Position numbers and translations under genes: made by a program. DNA of 20,874 bases from the NCBI GenBank assembly GCA_023411715.1, contig JAEYOM010000001.1:1-20874 (forward strand), read 5' to 3'. The stretch is from Bacillota bacterium. GTDB taxonomy: Bacteria; Bacillota; Clostridia; Acetivibrionales; DTU013. The notes beneath the pieces were generated by a model. It was not told the DNA's origin. It saw only the letters and a program-made list of their open reading frames with translations, and ran no database searches. Below are positions 1 to 6,636 of this stretch, piece by piece; the stretch's first letter is position 1; every line of letters begins with the position of its first letter.

Positions 1-190
1 TAAAACTCGGCACTCCGGTCACTCTATAACTTTCTTTCCCTTTACCTTTACGCGGTCTATCAAAAGCTTTAAAGATAGCCGTACTTGTTAATACTCTAGT
101 ACCATCGTTCAGAACAGCACAAGTTAACTCTTTTTCACCAATATTTAGTTTCCCTTGATGAGTAGCTTTAAGTAATTTTTCTTCTTCCAT
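1..190 (-). CDS. P63C-domain-like phage protein, N-terminal part (gene runs off the left edge)
   Basis: An open frame of 63 codons starts at an ATG at 190-188 on the minus strand and is open to the window edge, so the C-terminus is missing. A GGGGTG Shine-Dalgarno-like stretch lies just upstream of the start. The protein begins MEEEKLLKATHQGKLNIG and continues with a CAVLNDGTRVLTSTAIFKAF segment. An ATH-G-L-IG pattern followed by C-VL-DGTRVL is how I remember the N-termini of P63C-domain proteins (Pfam P63C), which occur on phages and integrated elements and are often annotated as antirepressor-like or hypothetical. The P63C domain itself would lie outside the window, so this is recognition by N-terminal pattern only. 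The setting, AT-rich DNA abutting a truncated comEC, fits a mobile element. Confidence 0.6.
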   Translation of the reverse strand, partial: MEEEKLLKATHQGKLNIGEKELTCAVLNDGTRVLTSTAIFKAFDRPRKGKGKESYRVTGVPSF

Positions 191-509
191 GACTTCACCC
201 CTACACCATCATATAACATAATTTTACATAATACAATACATAATCTTTCGGGCTGTAGGCCTATGTATAGTGATAAGTAATCATTTTGGTTACAAAACAG
301 TAACTCTTATTGTAAAAATAATGTTATGTCCTTAAAATATAGGTAAAGAGGTGATGCATCTGTTTACTGCATACAACATATAGAGTGCCATTAAAAGTCA
401 AGTACAAGGGACAAAATTTTATGGTTGATTTTCCATTCCATAGGTGTAGAATTAAGAGAAAAAGAACATATGTTCGAGAAAAAATAACACACGGAGGCGG
501 CGGTGTTAA
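191..509. other. AT-rich intergenic stretch of the putative inserted element
   Basis: This stretch is visibly AT-rich and holds the upstream region of the minus-strand P63C-like gene and the promoter and leader of the small plus-strand gene at 510. A short frame from 385 to 588 overlaps that small gene in another frame and shows no family pattern. I see no RNA gene or clear repeat here. Confidence 0.4.
310..338 (+). promoter_or_regulatory. Sigma-A-like promoter for the small gene at 510
   Basis: A -35 element TTGTAA (310-315) and a -10 element TAAAAT (333-338) are separated by 17 bases. The predicted start near 345 gives a leader of about 165 bases before the 49-codon gene. No other plus-strand gene lies between. 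Assignment rests on pattern only. Confidence 0.4.
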
Positions 510-659
510 ATGGAAACGCAATTCGTTACTGACTTCGGCGAAGGCATGGAGCATATCAAACAAATCACATTTCAAGGGAAAACCATAATCAATTCCGGGT
601 ACACTTATGATAAAAAAGCTGAAACAGAGGTCCTTCCTATTAAAAATGCAGCGGCATAA
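510..659 (+). CDS. Small hypothetical protein, 49 aa
   Basis: An ATG at 510 opens a 49-codon frame ending in TAA at 657-659. A GGAGG (493-497) lies upstream, a slightly long spacing from the ATG. The product starts METQFVTDFGEGMEHIKQ and ends EVLPIKNAAA. It has no cysteine, no hydrophobic membrane segment and no motif I recognise. It sits alone between a promoter-like pair at 310-338 and a strong terminator hairpin at 679-723, so it looks like a complete monocistronic unit. It is the gene closest to the junction with truncated comEC, the place where integrative elements often carry small accessory genes. Function unknown. Confidence 0.5.
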   Translation: METQFVTDFGEGMEHIKQITFQGKTIINSGYTYDKKAETEVLPIKNAAA

Positions 660-678
660 TTTCCCGTGTAATATAATG

Positions 679-723
679 TCACGCAAGCCTATTTGTTAGT
701 AGGTTTACGTGATTTTATTATTT
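679..723 (+). terminator. Intrinsic terminator after the 49-aa gene
   Basis: Arms TCACGCAAGCCTA (679-691) and TAGGTTTACGTGA (700-712) pair over 13 positions with one C/A mismatch and one G-U pair, around an 8-base loop. The T-rich tail TTTTATTATTT follows. It ends within 20 bases of the comEC junction and would block transcription from the element into comEC. Confidence 0.75.
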
Positions 724-740
724 AGCTGTAGAAATTAATA

Positions 741-2462
741 ATGGTGGTTTCTGGAGCAAACGTAGCCTTTCTCATTCTTCCGCTTTCCTTTCTGCTGAAA
801 TTGCTGCATATAAGAAAGAATATCGCAAACATTGTCATAATCATATTCCTGACTATGTTCGTATATGTTACGGGTTTCGAACCGTCAGTACTCCGGGCTG
901 TCCTTATGGCGGACGTATTGCTCGTTTCGGCGATATTATACCGCGAACCCGACGTATATGCCGCTCTTGCAGTTTCCTGCATCATACTGCTTGTTGCAAG
1001 TCCCGGGATGCTGTTCAACATAGGCTTTCAGTTGTCATACGGCGCAACGCTCGGTATAGTCATGCTTTATAAAAACATCAGCAGGCTTGTAACCTGCAGG
1101 TTCATCCCGGGAAAGGCCGCAGAAGTGCTGTCCGCTACTTTGGCGGCGCAGTTCGGAGTCCTTCCGTTGACGCTGATACATTTTAACAAGCTCTCGCTTA
1201 TTTCAGTCATCTCAAATATCCTTGCCGCCCCGCTGCTTGAACTGATAACGATACTCGGCACGCTGATGGCACTCCTGGGACAATTCAGCATTGTCCTGTC
1301 ACGGCTCGCAGGTTATCTGAACAATGTTTTTCTGAGCGCACTTCTGTATATTACGAAATGGTCGTCAAGCGTTCCGTTTGCAACCGTCAGGACCGTTACG
1401 CCTCCGATTTTCCTTGCGGTACTGTATTATATGTCTGTTTGGTTTCTTTTGTGGTATAGACCTTTGAAGGGTACGCGGATCAGGTTTAAACACGCGGTAG
1501 CCGTAATGACTTCCGCGGCTGTCGTGTTTGCGTCCTTCAGCTTTATACCGGGCAGACTTGAAGTAGTGTTCCTTGACGTAGGACAGGGAGATTCGGCTTT
1601 TATAAGAACATTTTCGGGAAAGACCGTTTTGATCGACGGAGGAGGCAGCAGCAACCCAACAATAGCTTCAAAGGTAGGCGAGCTGACCGTCGTACCATTC
1701 CTGCTAGACAGCGGCGTCATGAGCCTTGACGCGGTAATTGCGACCCATCCGCATGCCGACCACACACAAGGCCTGGAGGATGTATTGGAAGTGATGAAGG
1801 TGAAAAGGCTCATAATTCCGGCGCTTTCAGATGACAGCGGTTTCTCTGGACTGCTCGGGGTATCGGAGACAAGGGGAATACCTGTAGCAAGATGCTCGAG
1901 GGGAGACATCATCCGCCTCGACGAAAAGACAACACTCCGGGTTTTGAGCCCTGTACGCAATTGTGAAGTCAATGCAGATGCTTTAAATAATACATCTCTC
2001 GTGTTAAAATTGTGTTATGGGCAGACCTCGGTTTTATTTATGGGGGACGCAGAGATGGAAGTGGAGGCGGAATTGGTCAGCGGGGCAGGCAGTGTGAAAG
2101 TTGGCGCTAAAATGGCAGATGAGGGCGGATCGGGAGATGACGCTAAAGCTGCCGATGCTGCCGAAAACCAAAATACTTTAGGATCGGCCAATGACATTGA
2201 TCTCACAGCCGATGTCATCAAAATAGCGCATCACGGTTCTGACACCTCAACAGGCGAGGCATTCCTGGACTCGGTCGACCCGGAGGCAGCCGTCATAAGC
2301 GTCGGCAAAAACAACTTCGGACATCCGTCCGGTCAGACACTGGAACTATTGGAGGAAAGAGGCGTGGAATGCTTCAGAACGGACGAATGCGGCGCGGTAT
2401 TATTGAAAAGTGACGGGAAGACCATTAAAATAAAAAGAACAGTGGAAGAGAAAGCGGGTTGA
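741..2462 (+). pseudogene. comEC: ComEC/Rec2 DNA-uptake channel, N-terminally truncated
   Basis: ComEC forms the membrane channel that carries transforming DNA strands into the cell. The frame has 573 codons; family members are usually about 700-800. It opens at MVVSGANVAF, which corresponds to the conserved VSG motif at the start of the Competence-domain membrane region. The upstream part (N-terminal DUF4131-type region and first helices) is therefore missing. A TAG lies in frame at 729-731 and no Shine-Dalgarno is visible. The rest is intact: hydrophobic helices to about residue 265, then a metallo-beta-lactamase-like domain with LDVGQGD (278-284), HPHADH (336-341) and an AHHGSD motif. A hydrophilic Ala/Asp/Gly insert precedes AHHGSD. 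The frame is sound after the junction, so the damage is a clean 5' replacement. holA follows after 6 bases. Most likely non-functional unless the upstream element excises. Confidence 0.8.
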
Positions 2463-2468
2463 AAGCGA

Positions 2469-3581
2469 TTGGCAGGTAAAGACCGATTTGCAGGTAAAGA
2501 CCGTCCGGCGACCAAAGACCAGTACGCCGGTAATGAAAAGGCTCTATGGAAGTCTATAAAAGCGAAGGATATCGGAAGTCTGTATCTTTTTTACGGACAG
2601 GAGGAATATCTCAAGAGAAATTACGTGGAGCAGATAGAAAAAGCTATCCTTACGGATGATTTCAGACTGCTGAACAAGGTCGTGCTCGAAGGAAAGGTCT
2701 CAGCTTCAGCGATTATCGATAATTGCGAGACAGCGCCTGTTTTTTCCGAACGAAAGCTTGTTATTGTAAAGAATTCAGGTCTTTTCAAGGGCGGCAAAAA
2801 GTCCGAGGATACCGGTAAAAAAGACGGTGACGGCAAAAAAGCCGGCGAAAGTAAAAAAGCTGGAAGGTCAGACGAGCTTTCGGGCCTGCTTGCCAACATG
2901 CCAAAGCATGCCTGCTTGGTCTTTATTGAGACGGAGATCGATAAAAGGATAAAGTATGTAGATCTGATCGATCAAAATGGGCAGATTGTGGAATTTAATT
3001 TCAAAAAGCCGGACGAGCTTGCGGAATGGGTTGTTAAAAGGGTGAAGGAACTGGAACATGAGGCGGACCCTTCCGTTGCGGCAATGATCGTAGCTTATGG
3101 CGAGACAGGGATGGACGACCTGTATAACGAAATCAAAAAGTTATGCGCGTACGCAGGAGATCGTGTACGGCTGACCGCCGCGGACGTAGCCGGGGTATGT
3201 ACGAAGTCGGTTAAAAGCAAGGTGTTCGATCTGACCGACGCCATAGCCGCAGGACAATGTGCAAAAGCGCTTGCGCTTCTCAATGACATGGAGGCTCTGA
3301 AGGAGCCTATGCCGAAGGTAATGTACATGATAGCCAGGCAATTCAGACAGCTCATGCAGGTCAAAATGCTTGTCAGGGACGGGGCCACACAGGGAGAAAT
3401 AGCATCCCGCTTCAAAGTGCCGCCTTTTATTGCAGGCAAACTTTTGAGCCAGGCGAAAAGCTTTACTGCGGAAAAGCTTGAGAAGGCGATCTCGACGGGC
3501 CTGGAACTTGATCTTGCGATCAAGACGGGCAGATTGGAGGATAAGGCTGCAGTAGAATTGATGATAACCGGGCTGTCGTGA
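2469..3581 (+). CDS. holA: DNA polymerase III subunit delta (HolA)
   Basis: The delta subunit opens the beta sliding clamp within the clamp-loader complex. The 370-residue protein shows the family N-terminal core after a short extension (SLYLFYGQEEYL near residues 37-48), followed by the C-terminal helical region ending LDLAIKTGRLEDKAAVELMI, typical of HolA. The start is a TTG at 2469. It is the only possible start after the comEC stop, which lies 6 bases upstream in the same frame, and it has no good Shine-Dalgarno, so translation may be coupled to comEC. Two features are odd: a 6-residue repeat at the N-terminus (AGKDRF, AGKDRP, ATKDQY, AGNEKA) and a Lys-rich insert near residues 108-133 built of GKKDGD, GKKAGE and SKKAGR. 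comEC-holA-rpsT is the usual Firmicutes order. Confidence 0.93.
   Translation: MAGKDRFAGKDRPATKDQYAGNEKALWKSIKAKDIGSLYLFYGQEEYLKRNYVEQIEKAILTDDFRLLNKVVLEGKVSASAIIDNCETAPVFSERKLVIVKNSGLFKGGKKSEDTGKKDGDGKKAGESKKAGRSDELSGLLANMPKHACLVFIETEIDKRIKYVDLIDQNGQIVEFNFKKPDELAEWVVKRVKELEHEADPSVAAMIVAYGETGMDDLYNEIKKLCAYAGDRVRLTAADVAGVCTKSVKSKVFDLTDAIAAGQCAKALALLNDMEALKEPMPKVMYMIARQFRQLMQVKMLVRDGATQGEIASRFKVPPFIAGKLLSQAKSFTAEKLEKAISTGLELDLAIKTGRLEDKAAVELMITGLS
2472..2543 (+). repeat. 18-bp degenerate tandem repeat at the 5' end of holA
   Basis: Four 18-base units (2472-2489, 2490-2507, 2508-2525, 2526-2543) encode AGKDRF, AGKDRP, ATKDQY and AGNEKA. The first two share GCAGGTAAAGACCG exactly; the later two are progressively diverged. 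The repeat forms an N-terminal extension absent from typical HolA. Confidence 0.75.
2814..2867 (+). repeat. 18-bp tandem repeat within holA (Lys-rich linker)
   Basis: Three 18-base units (2814-2831, 2832-2849, 2850-2867) share an AAAAAAG core and encode GKKDGD, GKKAGE and SKKAGR. They lie in a surface-like, charged insert of the N-terminal part of the delta subunit. Period and unit length match the repeat at the start of the gene although the sequences differ. Confidence 0.7.
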
Positions 3582-3652
3582 TAATAGGGCTACCGTTATA
3601 ACCGTGCTGTCGGGCTGAGTGAAAAAGCGTATTTAAAATAAGTGGACAAGCG

Positions 3653-3715
3653 CAAAAAAACAAAAAGCCCGGCCATCTGGAATATTCCTGCGATGCACGT
3701 GCTTTTTTTGTTTAT
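3653..3715. terminator. Possible bidirectional terminator between convergent holA and rpsT
   Basis: A-rich AACAAAAAGC (3659-3668) can pair with GCTTTTTTTGTT (3701-3712), giving T-rich tails on both strands. The 32-base interior holds the palindrome GGAATATTCC (3679-3688 area). Its position between two convergent genes supports a shared terminator. The stem is AU-rich and the loop long, so this is tentative. Confidence 0.4.
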
Positions 3716-3749
3716 TTTCCGAGTTCAATGTATTAATATGTTCCCGGCT

Positions 3750-4013
3750 TTATTTGCTTGCCGCATTCAAAGCCTTTGCAAGCCTGGATTTTCTTCTCGC
3801 AGCGGTGTTTTTGTGAAGTATGTTCTTTGCAGCCGCCTTGTCTATGGCCTTTTCAGTGTTACTCAATACGGATGAAGCCGATGCGTCCTTAGCTGTGATA
3901 ACTTCGTCGCATTTCTTTATAGCAGTTTTGAGGGCGGACTTCTTTATCGTATTCTTTATAGTCTTCGTCTTTGTGACTTCAACTCTTTTAATAGCTGATT
4001 TTATATTTGGCAA
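3750..4013 (-). CDS. rpsT: 30S ribosomal protein S20
   Basis: S20 binds 16S rRNA and helps early assembly of the small subunit. The 87-residue product begins PNIKSAIKRVEVTKTKT after the initiator and ends HKNTAARRKSRLAKALNAA, both strong S20 signatures, and it is rich in Lys, Arg and Ala. I place the start at the TTG at 4013-4011: AGGAGG lies 8 bases upstream and the protein then starts (M)PNIKSAIKR like its relatives. The alternative GTG at 4022 lies inside that Shine-Dalgarno and is unlikely. The gene is transcribed toward holA from a good promoter at 4059-4087. S20 with a non-AUG start is common, as in E. coli, where the UUG start is linked to autoregulation. Confidence 0.95.
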   Translation of the reverse strand: MPNIKSAIKRVEVTKTKTIKNTIKKSALKTAIKKCDEVITAKDASASSVLSNTEKAIDKAAAKNILHKNTAARRKSRLAKALNAASK

Positions 4014-4058
4014 ACCTTTCACCTCCTGCGATCTTATTTGTCATTATTAACATCAGAT

Positions 4059-4087
4059 ATTCTACCATGAAAAATCTTAAAAAGCAA
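4059..4087 (-). promoter_or_regulatory. Sigma-A promoter of rpsT
   Basis: On the minus strand TTGCTT (4087-4082) and TAGAAT (4064-4059) are separated by 17 bases. They lie about 46 bases upstream of the TTG start of rpsT. Confidence 0.65.
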
Positions 4088-4130
4088 GGCAAATAGCAAT
4101 GCTATTACAATATTTCACTTATTCCCTCAA

Positions 4131-4224
4131 TTGCAAAAGTAAAATCCACCCCTGTTTTGTCTCAAGTAGAATTTACCTTTACAAACTCAAGCAAACTGAT
4201 AAGGTGGAGTTTACCTTTGCAAAC
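4131..4224. repeat. Three-copy 20-22-bp repeat cluster, probable insertion-sequence end
   Basis: Copy 2 (4165-4186, AGTAGAATTTACCTTTACAAAC) differs from copy 3 (4203-4224, plus strand) only by A/G transitions at four positions. Copy 1 (4131-4150) is an inverted version of copy 3 matching at 18 of 20 positions. Multiple repeats of this kind at one end are typical of IS21-family elements, where they bind the transposase; IS30 elements normally have a single inverted repeat. No istA or istB gene is present, so this is either a solo IS21-like end or an unusual left end of the neighbouring IS30 relic. Confidence 0.6.
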
Positions 4225-4245
4225 ATTCGAACATATTGATATCAA
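4217..4245 (+). promoter_or_regulatory. Possible sigma-A promoter for the structured RNA region
   Basis: TTGCAA (4217-4222) and TATCAA (4240-4245) are separated by 17 bases, predicting a start near 4252, just before the foldable region at 4259. The -35 hexamer lies inside repeat copy 3. The -10 matches only four of six consensus bases. Confidence 0.35.
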
Positions 4246-4258
4246 TCACTACACTCTG

Positions 4259-4423
4259 GGATGTCAAGGGCGGGCGGTTTTTGCCCGTTCATCGCAAGCG
4301 AAGCCGGAGACCCTTTACATCCATTGCACATATATCCTGGTGTCCCCGGTCTGTCATATGACAGCCCGGCTGCTTTCCGGCGAGGACAGGGTTTGGGACA
4401 GAGTCCCAATGTTTTTGTTTTTA
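4259..4423 (+). ncRNA. Candidate structured RNA upstream of the IS30 transposase relic
   Basis: This GC-rich stretch in AT-rich surroundings folds well by eye. Outer stem: GGATGTCAAGGG (4259-4270) with CCCTTTACATCC (4311-4322), 12 positions with one mismatch. It encloses CGGGC/GCCCG (4271-4275 with 4283-4287) and a small TCGC/GCGA hairpin (4292-4301). A second domain has TGTCC/GGACA (4341-4345 with 4384-4388) around CCGG-t-CTGTC/GACAG-c-CCGG (4346-4355 with 4360-4369). It ends in the terminator at 4393-4423. A promoter-like pair lies just upstream. I match it to no known RNA family. It could be a free small RNA, a leader controlling the transposase, or structure that insulates the element. 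Short frames here lack ribosome binding sites and family patterns. Confidence 0.5.
4393..4423 (+). terminator. Intrinsic terminator ending the structured region
   Basis: TTGGGAC (4393-4399) pairs perfectly with GTCCCAA (4403-4409) around an AGA loop, followed by the T-rich tail TGTTTTTGTTTTTA. It lies 110 bases upstream of the transposase start and would end transcripts before that gene. Confidence 0.75.
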
Positions 4424-4504
4424 TCAAAAACTCCTGCTTAAAGAATAGCCATTATCTGGATTGCATCGTTTTTTCTTTTGTGTATGGTTTAATAAGCAGA
4501 TGTC

Positions 4505-4520
4505 TTTCTGTTGTCAGAAA
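4505..4520 (+). promoter_or_regulatory. Hairpin directly before the transposase ribosome binding site
   Basis: TTTCTG (4505-4510) and CAGAAA (4515-4520) pair perfectly around TTGT. The Shine-Dalgarno AGGAGGG (4522-4528) begins right after it. Such placement can limit translation of transcripts entering from outside an insertion sequence. Confidence 0.35.
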
Positions 4521-4533
4521 CAGGAGGGATACC

Positions 4534-5590
4534 ATGTCAAAACATATGACTTTATCAGAAAGAAAGGGCATTGAAATTCTATTGAAAGAAGGTAAATCAT
4601 TTAAGGAAATTGGAAGGAGCTTAGGCAAAGATTGTACTACAATTTCAAAGGAAATTCGTTATCATTTCGTTGAGCGGGAAAGCGGCGCTTGGGGACAAGC
4701 CTGCAATGCTTGTACTCTCCGGTTTGGTTGTAAAAAATCTTTGCTGTGCAGCAACCAGGATTGTGGGAGAAAGAAGTGCAACTTTTGCAGCATTTGCAAT
4801 AATTTTTGCGATAGTTTCATTGAAGAAAAATGCAGGAAACTGGACAAGCCACCTTATGTATGCAATGGATGTGACCATCTAAAAAAATGTACCCTCCGCA
4901 AGAAACTCTACGTTGCAAAGGATGCACAGGACGAATATGAATATGTCCGTTCTGAAGCACGTACAGGTATCGCAATAACGGAAGGTGAACTGAATCATTT
5001 GGATCAATTATTAACGCCTCTGCTCAAAAATGGCCAATCCATACATCATATCTGTGTAAATAATACTGGCAGCATCATGTATAGCGAAAAGACATTGTAT
5101 CATTACATCGATTCCGGACTTATTACTGCTCGTAATATTGATCTGCCAAGGAAGGTGAAATACCGCCCTCGTAAAAAAGCAGGCTTAATCCACAAGGTTG
5201 ATCGGAAATGCAGAATTGGCCGTACATACGATGATTTTCACAGCTATATGGAAGATAACAATCATCCACTTGTTGTCCAAATGGATTCTGTAATAGGTCG
5301 GGTGGGCGGAAAAGTCTTACTTACACTGCATTTTGTTAAAAGCAGAGTTTATGCTTGCATTTTTACGGGATGCAAACGATTCCCAGTCGGTAATTGACGT
5401 TTTTGATGGGCTTAATGAACGTTTAGGGATTGATATGTTTAAAAAGCTGCTCCCAGTCCTGTTAGGCGATAATGGGAGCGAGTTTTCAAATCCCCGTGCT
5501 ATTGAATGCGAACGTACAACAGGAGAGTGCCTATGGTCGCAAGAGAACGCCTTGTAATAAAACTGCCGCTGAACCAAAATCATCACAGTT
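4534..5590 (+). pseudogene. IS30-family transposase, frameshifted and 3'-truncated
   Basis: The start is the ATG at 4534, 5 bases after AGGAGGG. The product begins MSKHMTLSERKGIEILLKEG with an IS30 helix-turn-helix (GRSLGKDCTTISKEIR). A region with about 13 cysteines follows, including CNGCDHLKKC, then GQSIHHICVNN, RYRPRKK-like and RIGRTYDDF blocks. The catalytic core starts with the first Asp in VVQMDSVIG. One extra base in the AAAA at 5338-5341 shifts the frame; the +1 frame then continues AEFMLAFLRDANDSQS and the second Asp in LLGDNGSEFSNP. The third catalytic block (family AAENNHE) survives only as a scrambled TAAE / NHH trace near 5560-5585. No right inverted repeat remains, since the neighbouring regulator ends at 5593. 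Inactive relic. Confidence 0.88.
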
Positions 5591-5592
5591 CC

Positions 5593-6501
5593 CTAGCTCA
5601 GATGCTGTTTCTCCTGGAGATATTGGGTGGGAGTCATACCGGCATATTTTTTGAAAAGCTTGCTGAAATAATAGGGATCCTCTATTCCGACCAGATAGCC
5701 TATTTCCGAGAACTTGATCGAGGTCGTTTCAATCAGCTCCTTGGCCTTGTTTATCCTGACCGTGTTCAAATAGTGGAATATCGTAAATCCAGACATTTTA
5801 TGAAAAACCCGGTTTAAGTAATCGAAATCGGATTCGAAAACTTGTTCGATATCCGTGCTGGATATCTTTTTATGATACTCCGTATTCAGATAATCCAATA
5901 TCTTGCGCGCTTTTACAAAGGCTTTTGGGAAATGAGCTTGCATATTTTCTATGTTTGTGGTGGTATATTCCCTTCCGATTTTTATCAACAAGCCAAGTAT
6001 TTTACATGATACCAACCTTTTATAGTTCTCATACTTGTTTTGGAAATCATCCGTTGCATCCTTCAGAATATACATGAACTCATTCTCATTCACAAGGCTG
6101 TATGTTTTAGGAAGGCAACAGATGCCGTCGGTCGGAGGTTCTTCATTCAGGAAATTGCCGGTCAGGGACAGCTTCCTTTTCAGCAGCATTTCCTGAGCCA
6201 TTTCGTAATACTGCGAATCATCTACCATAAACAATTCAGGATGTTTGAAGTGAATATAGTAATAATCACAGCTGGCTTCCTGATAACCATGATGTGTAAC
6301 ATTGGGTTCCAGGAAAAGGATATCCCCCTTTTTTAAGTGATATCTCCGGTCCCCCTCCTGAATATAAAGCTCCCCGCCTTTAATCACATACAGGATAAAT
6401 TCGTTTATCGTCCTGGCAAAATGGCTCCACGGCTTTTTATAGGCTATGTGCCCGATCAGTCTGACATTCGGCAGGATATCGGCGTTTAGAGACAGCAACA
6501 T
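5593..6501 (-). CDS. AraC-family transcriptional regulator of the sugar locus
   Basis: The 302-residue protein has an N-terminal cupin-like sugar-sensing domain (about residues 30-110: NEFILYVIKGGELYI, then a KKGDILFLEPNVTHHGY segment with the typical His pair). The C-terminal AraC double helix-turn-helix covers about 200-298, with IGYLVGIEDPYYFSKLFKKY and GMTPTQYLQE, the classic second-helix signature. The ATG at 6501 has an AGGTGG just upstream. It is divergent from the GH15 gene across about 135 bases, the usual arrangement for a local activator that senses the imported sugar. The C-terminus is complete even though the IS relic ends a few bases beyond it. Target and inducer are inferred from the neighbours. 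Confidence 0.9.
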   Translation of the reverse strand: MLLSLNADILPNVRLIGHIAYKKPWSHFARTINEFILYVIKGGELYIQEGDRRYHLKKGDILFLEPNVTHHGYQEASCDYYYIHFKHPELFMVDDSQYYEMAQEMLLKRKLSLTGNFLNEEPPTDGICCLPKTYSLVNENEFMYILKDATDDFQNKYENYKRLVSCKILGLLIKIGREYTTTNIENMQAHFPKAFVKARKILDYLNTEYHKKISSTDIEQVFESDFDYLNRVFHKMSGFTIFHYLNTVRINKAKELIETTSIKFSEIGYLVGIEDPYYFSKLFKKYAGMTPTQYLQEKQHLS

Positions 6502-6559
6502 ATTCCACCTCGAAAGGTCGCTATTTTACAAAAAAAGTCTGCTTTGAGCATTTAATATT

Positions 6560-6587
6560 ATTATATTCCTTATTATAATCAAATCAA
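6560..6587 (-). promoter_or_regulatory. Possible promoter of the AraC-type regulator
   Basis: On the minus strand TTGATT (6587-6582) and TATAAT (6565-6560) are 16 bases apart, about 60 bases upstream of the regulator start. A second TATAAT lies on the plus strand at 6574-6579 facing the GH15 gene, but with a poor -35, which would fit an activator-dependent promoter. The intergenic region 6502-6636 is very AT-rich. Confidence 0.35.
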
Positions 6588-6636
6588 CAGGTCAATGTTA
6601 AAAATCCATCCAAGGACAATTAAGGGGTGACCAGGA

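Larger units (their letters stand above)
4131..5590. mobile_element. Decayed insertion-sequence region (IS21-like end repeats plus IS30 relic)
   Basis: The block contains end-type repeats at 4131-4224, a foldable GC-rich region at 4259-4423 and a broken IS30 transposase. It has no recognisable right end and no visible target duplication. It lies between rpsT and the sugar locus, exactly at one edge of the insertion in the conserved rpsT-gpr neighbourhood. Confidence 0.6.

Noticed and set aside
385..588. Plus-strand frame of 67 codons with a basic stretch RIKRKRTYVREK
   Set aside because: It starts at a GTG without a ribosome site and overlaps the better-supported 49-codon gene in another frame. 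I considered a recombinase C-terminal remnant but found no motif to support it.
4261..4533. N-terminal extension of the IS30 transposase from 4261
   Set aside because: The extension crosses the terminator at 4393-4423 and has no family similarity; the transposase proper starts at 4534 after AGGAGGG.
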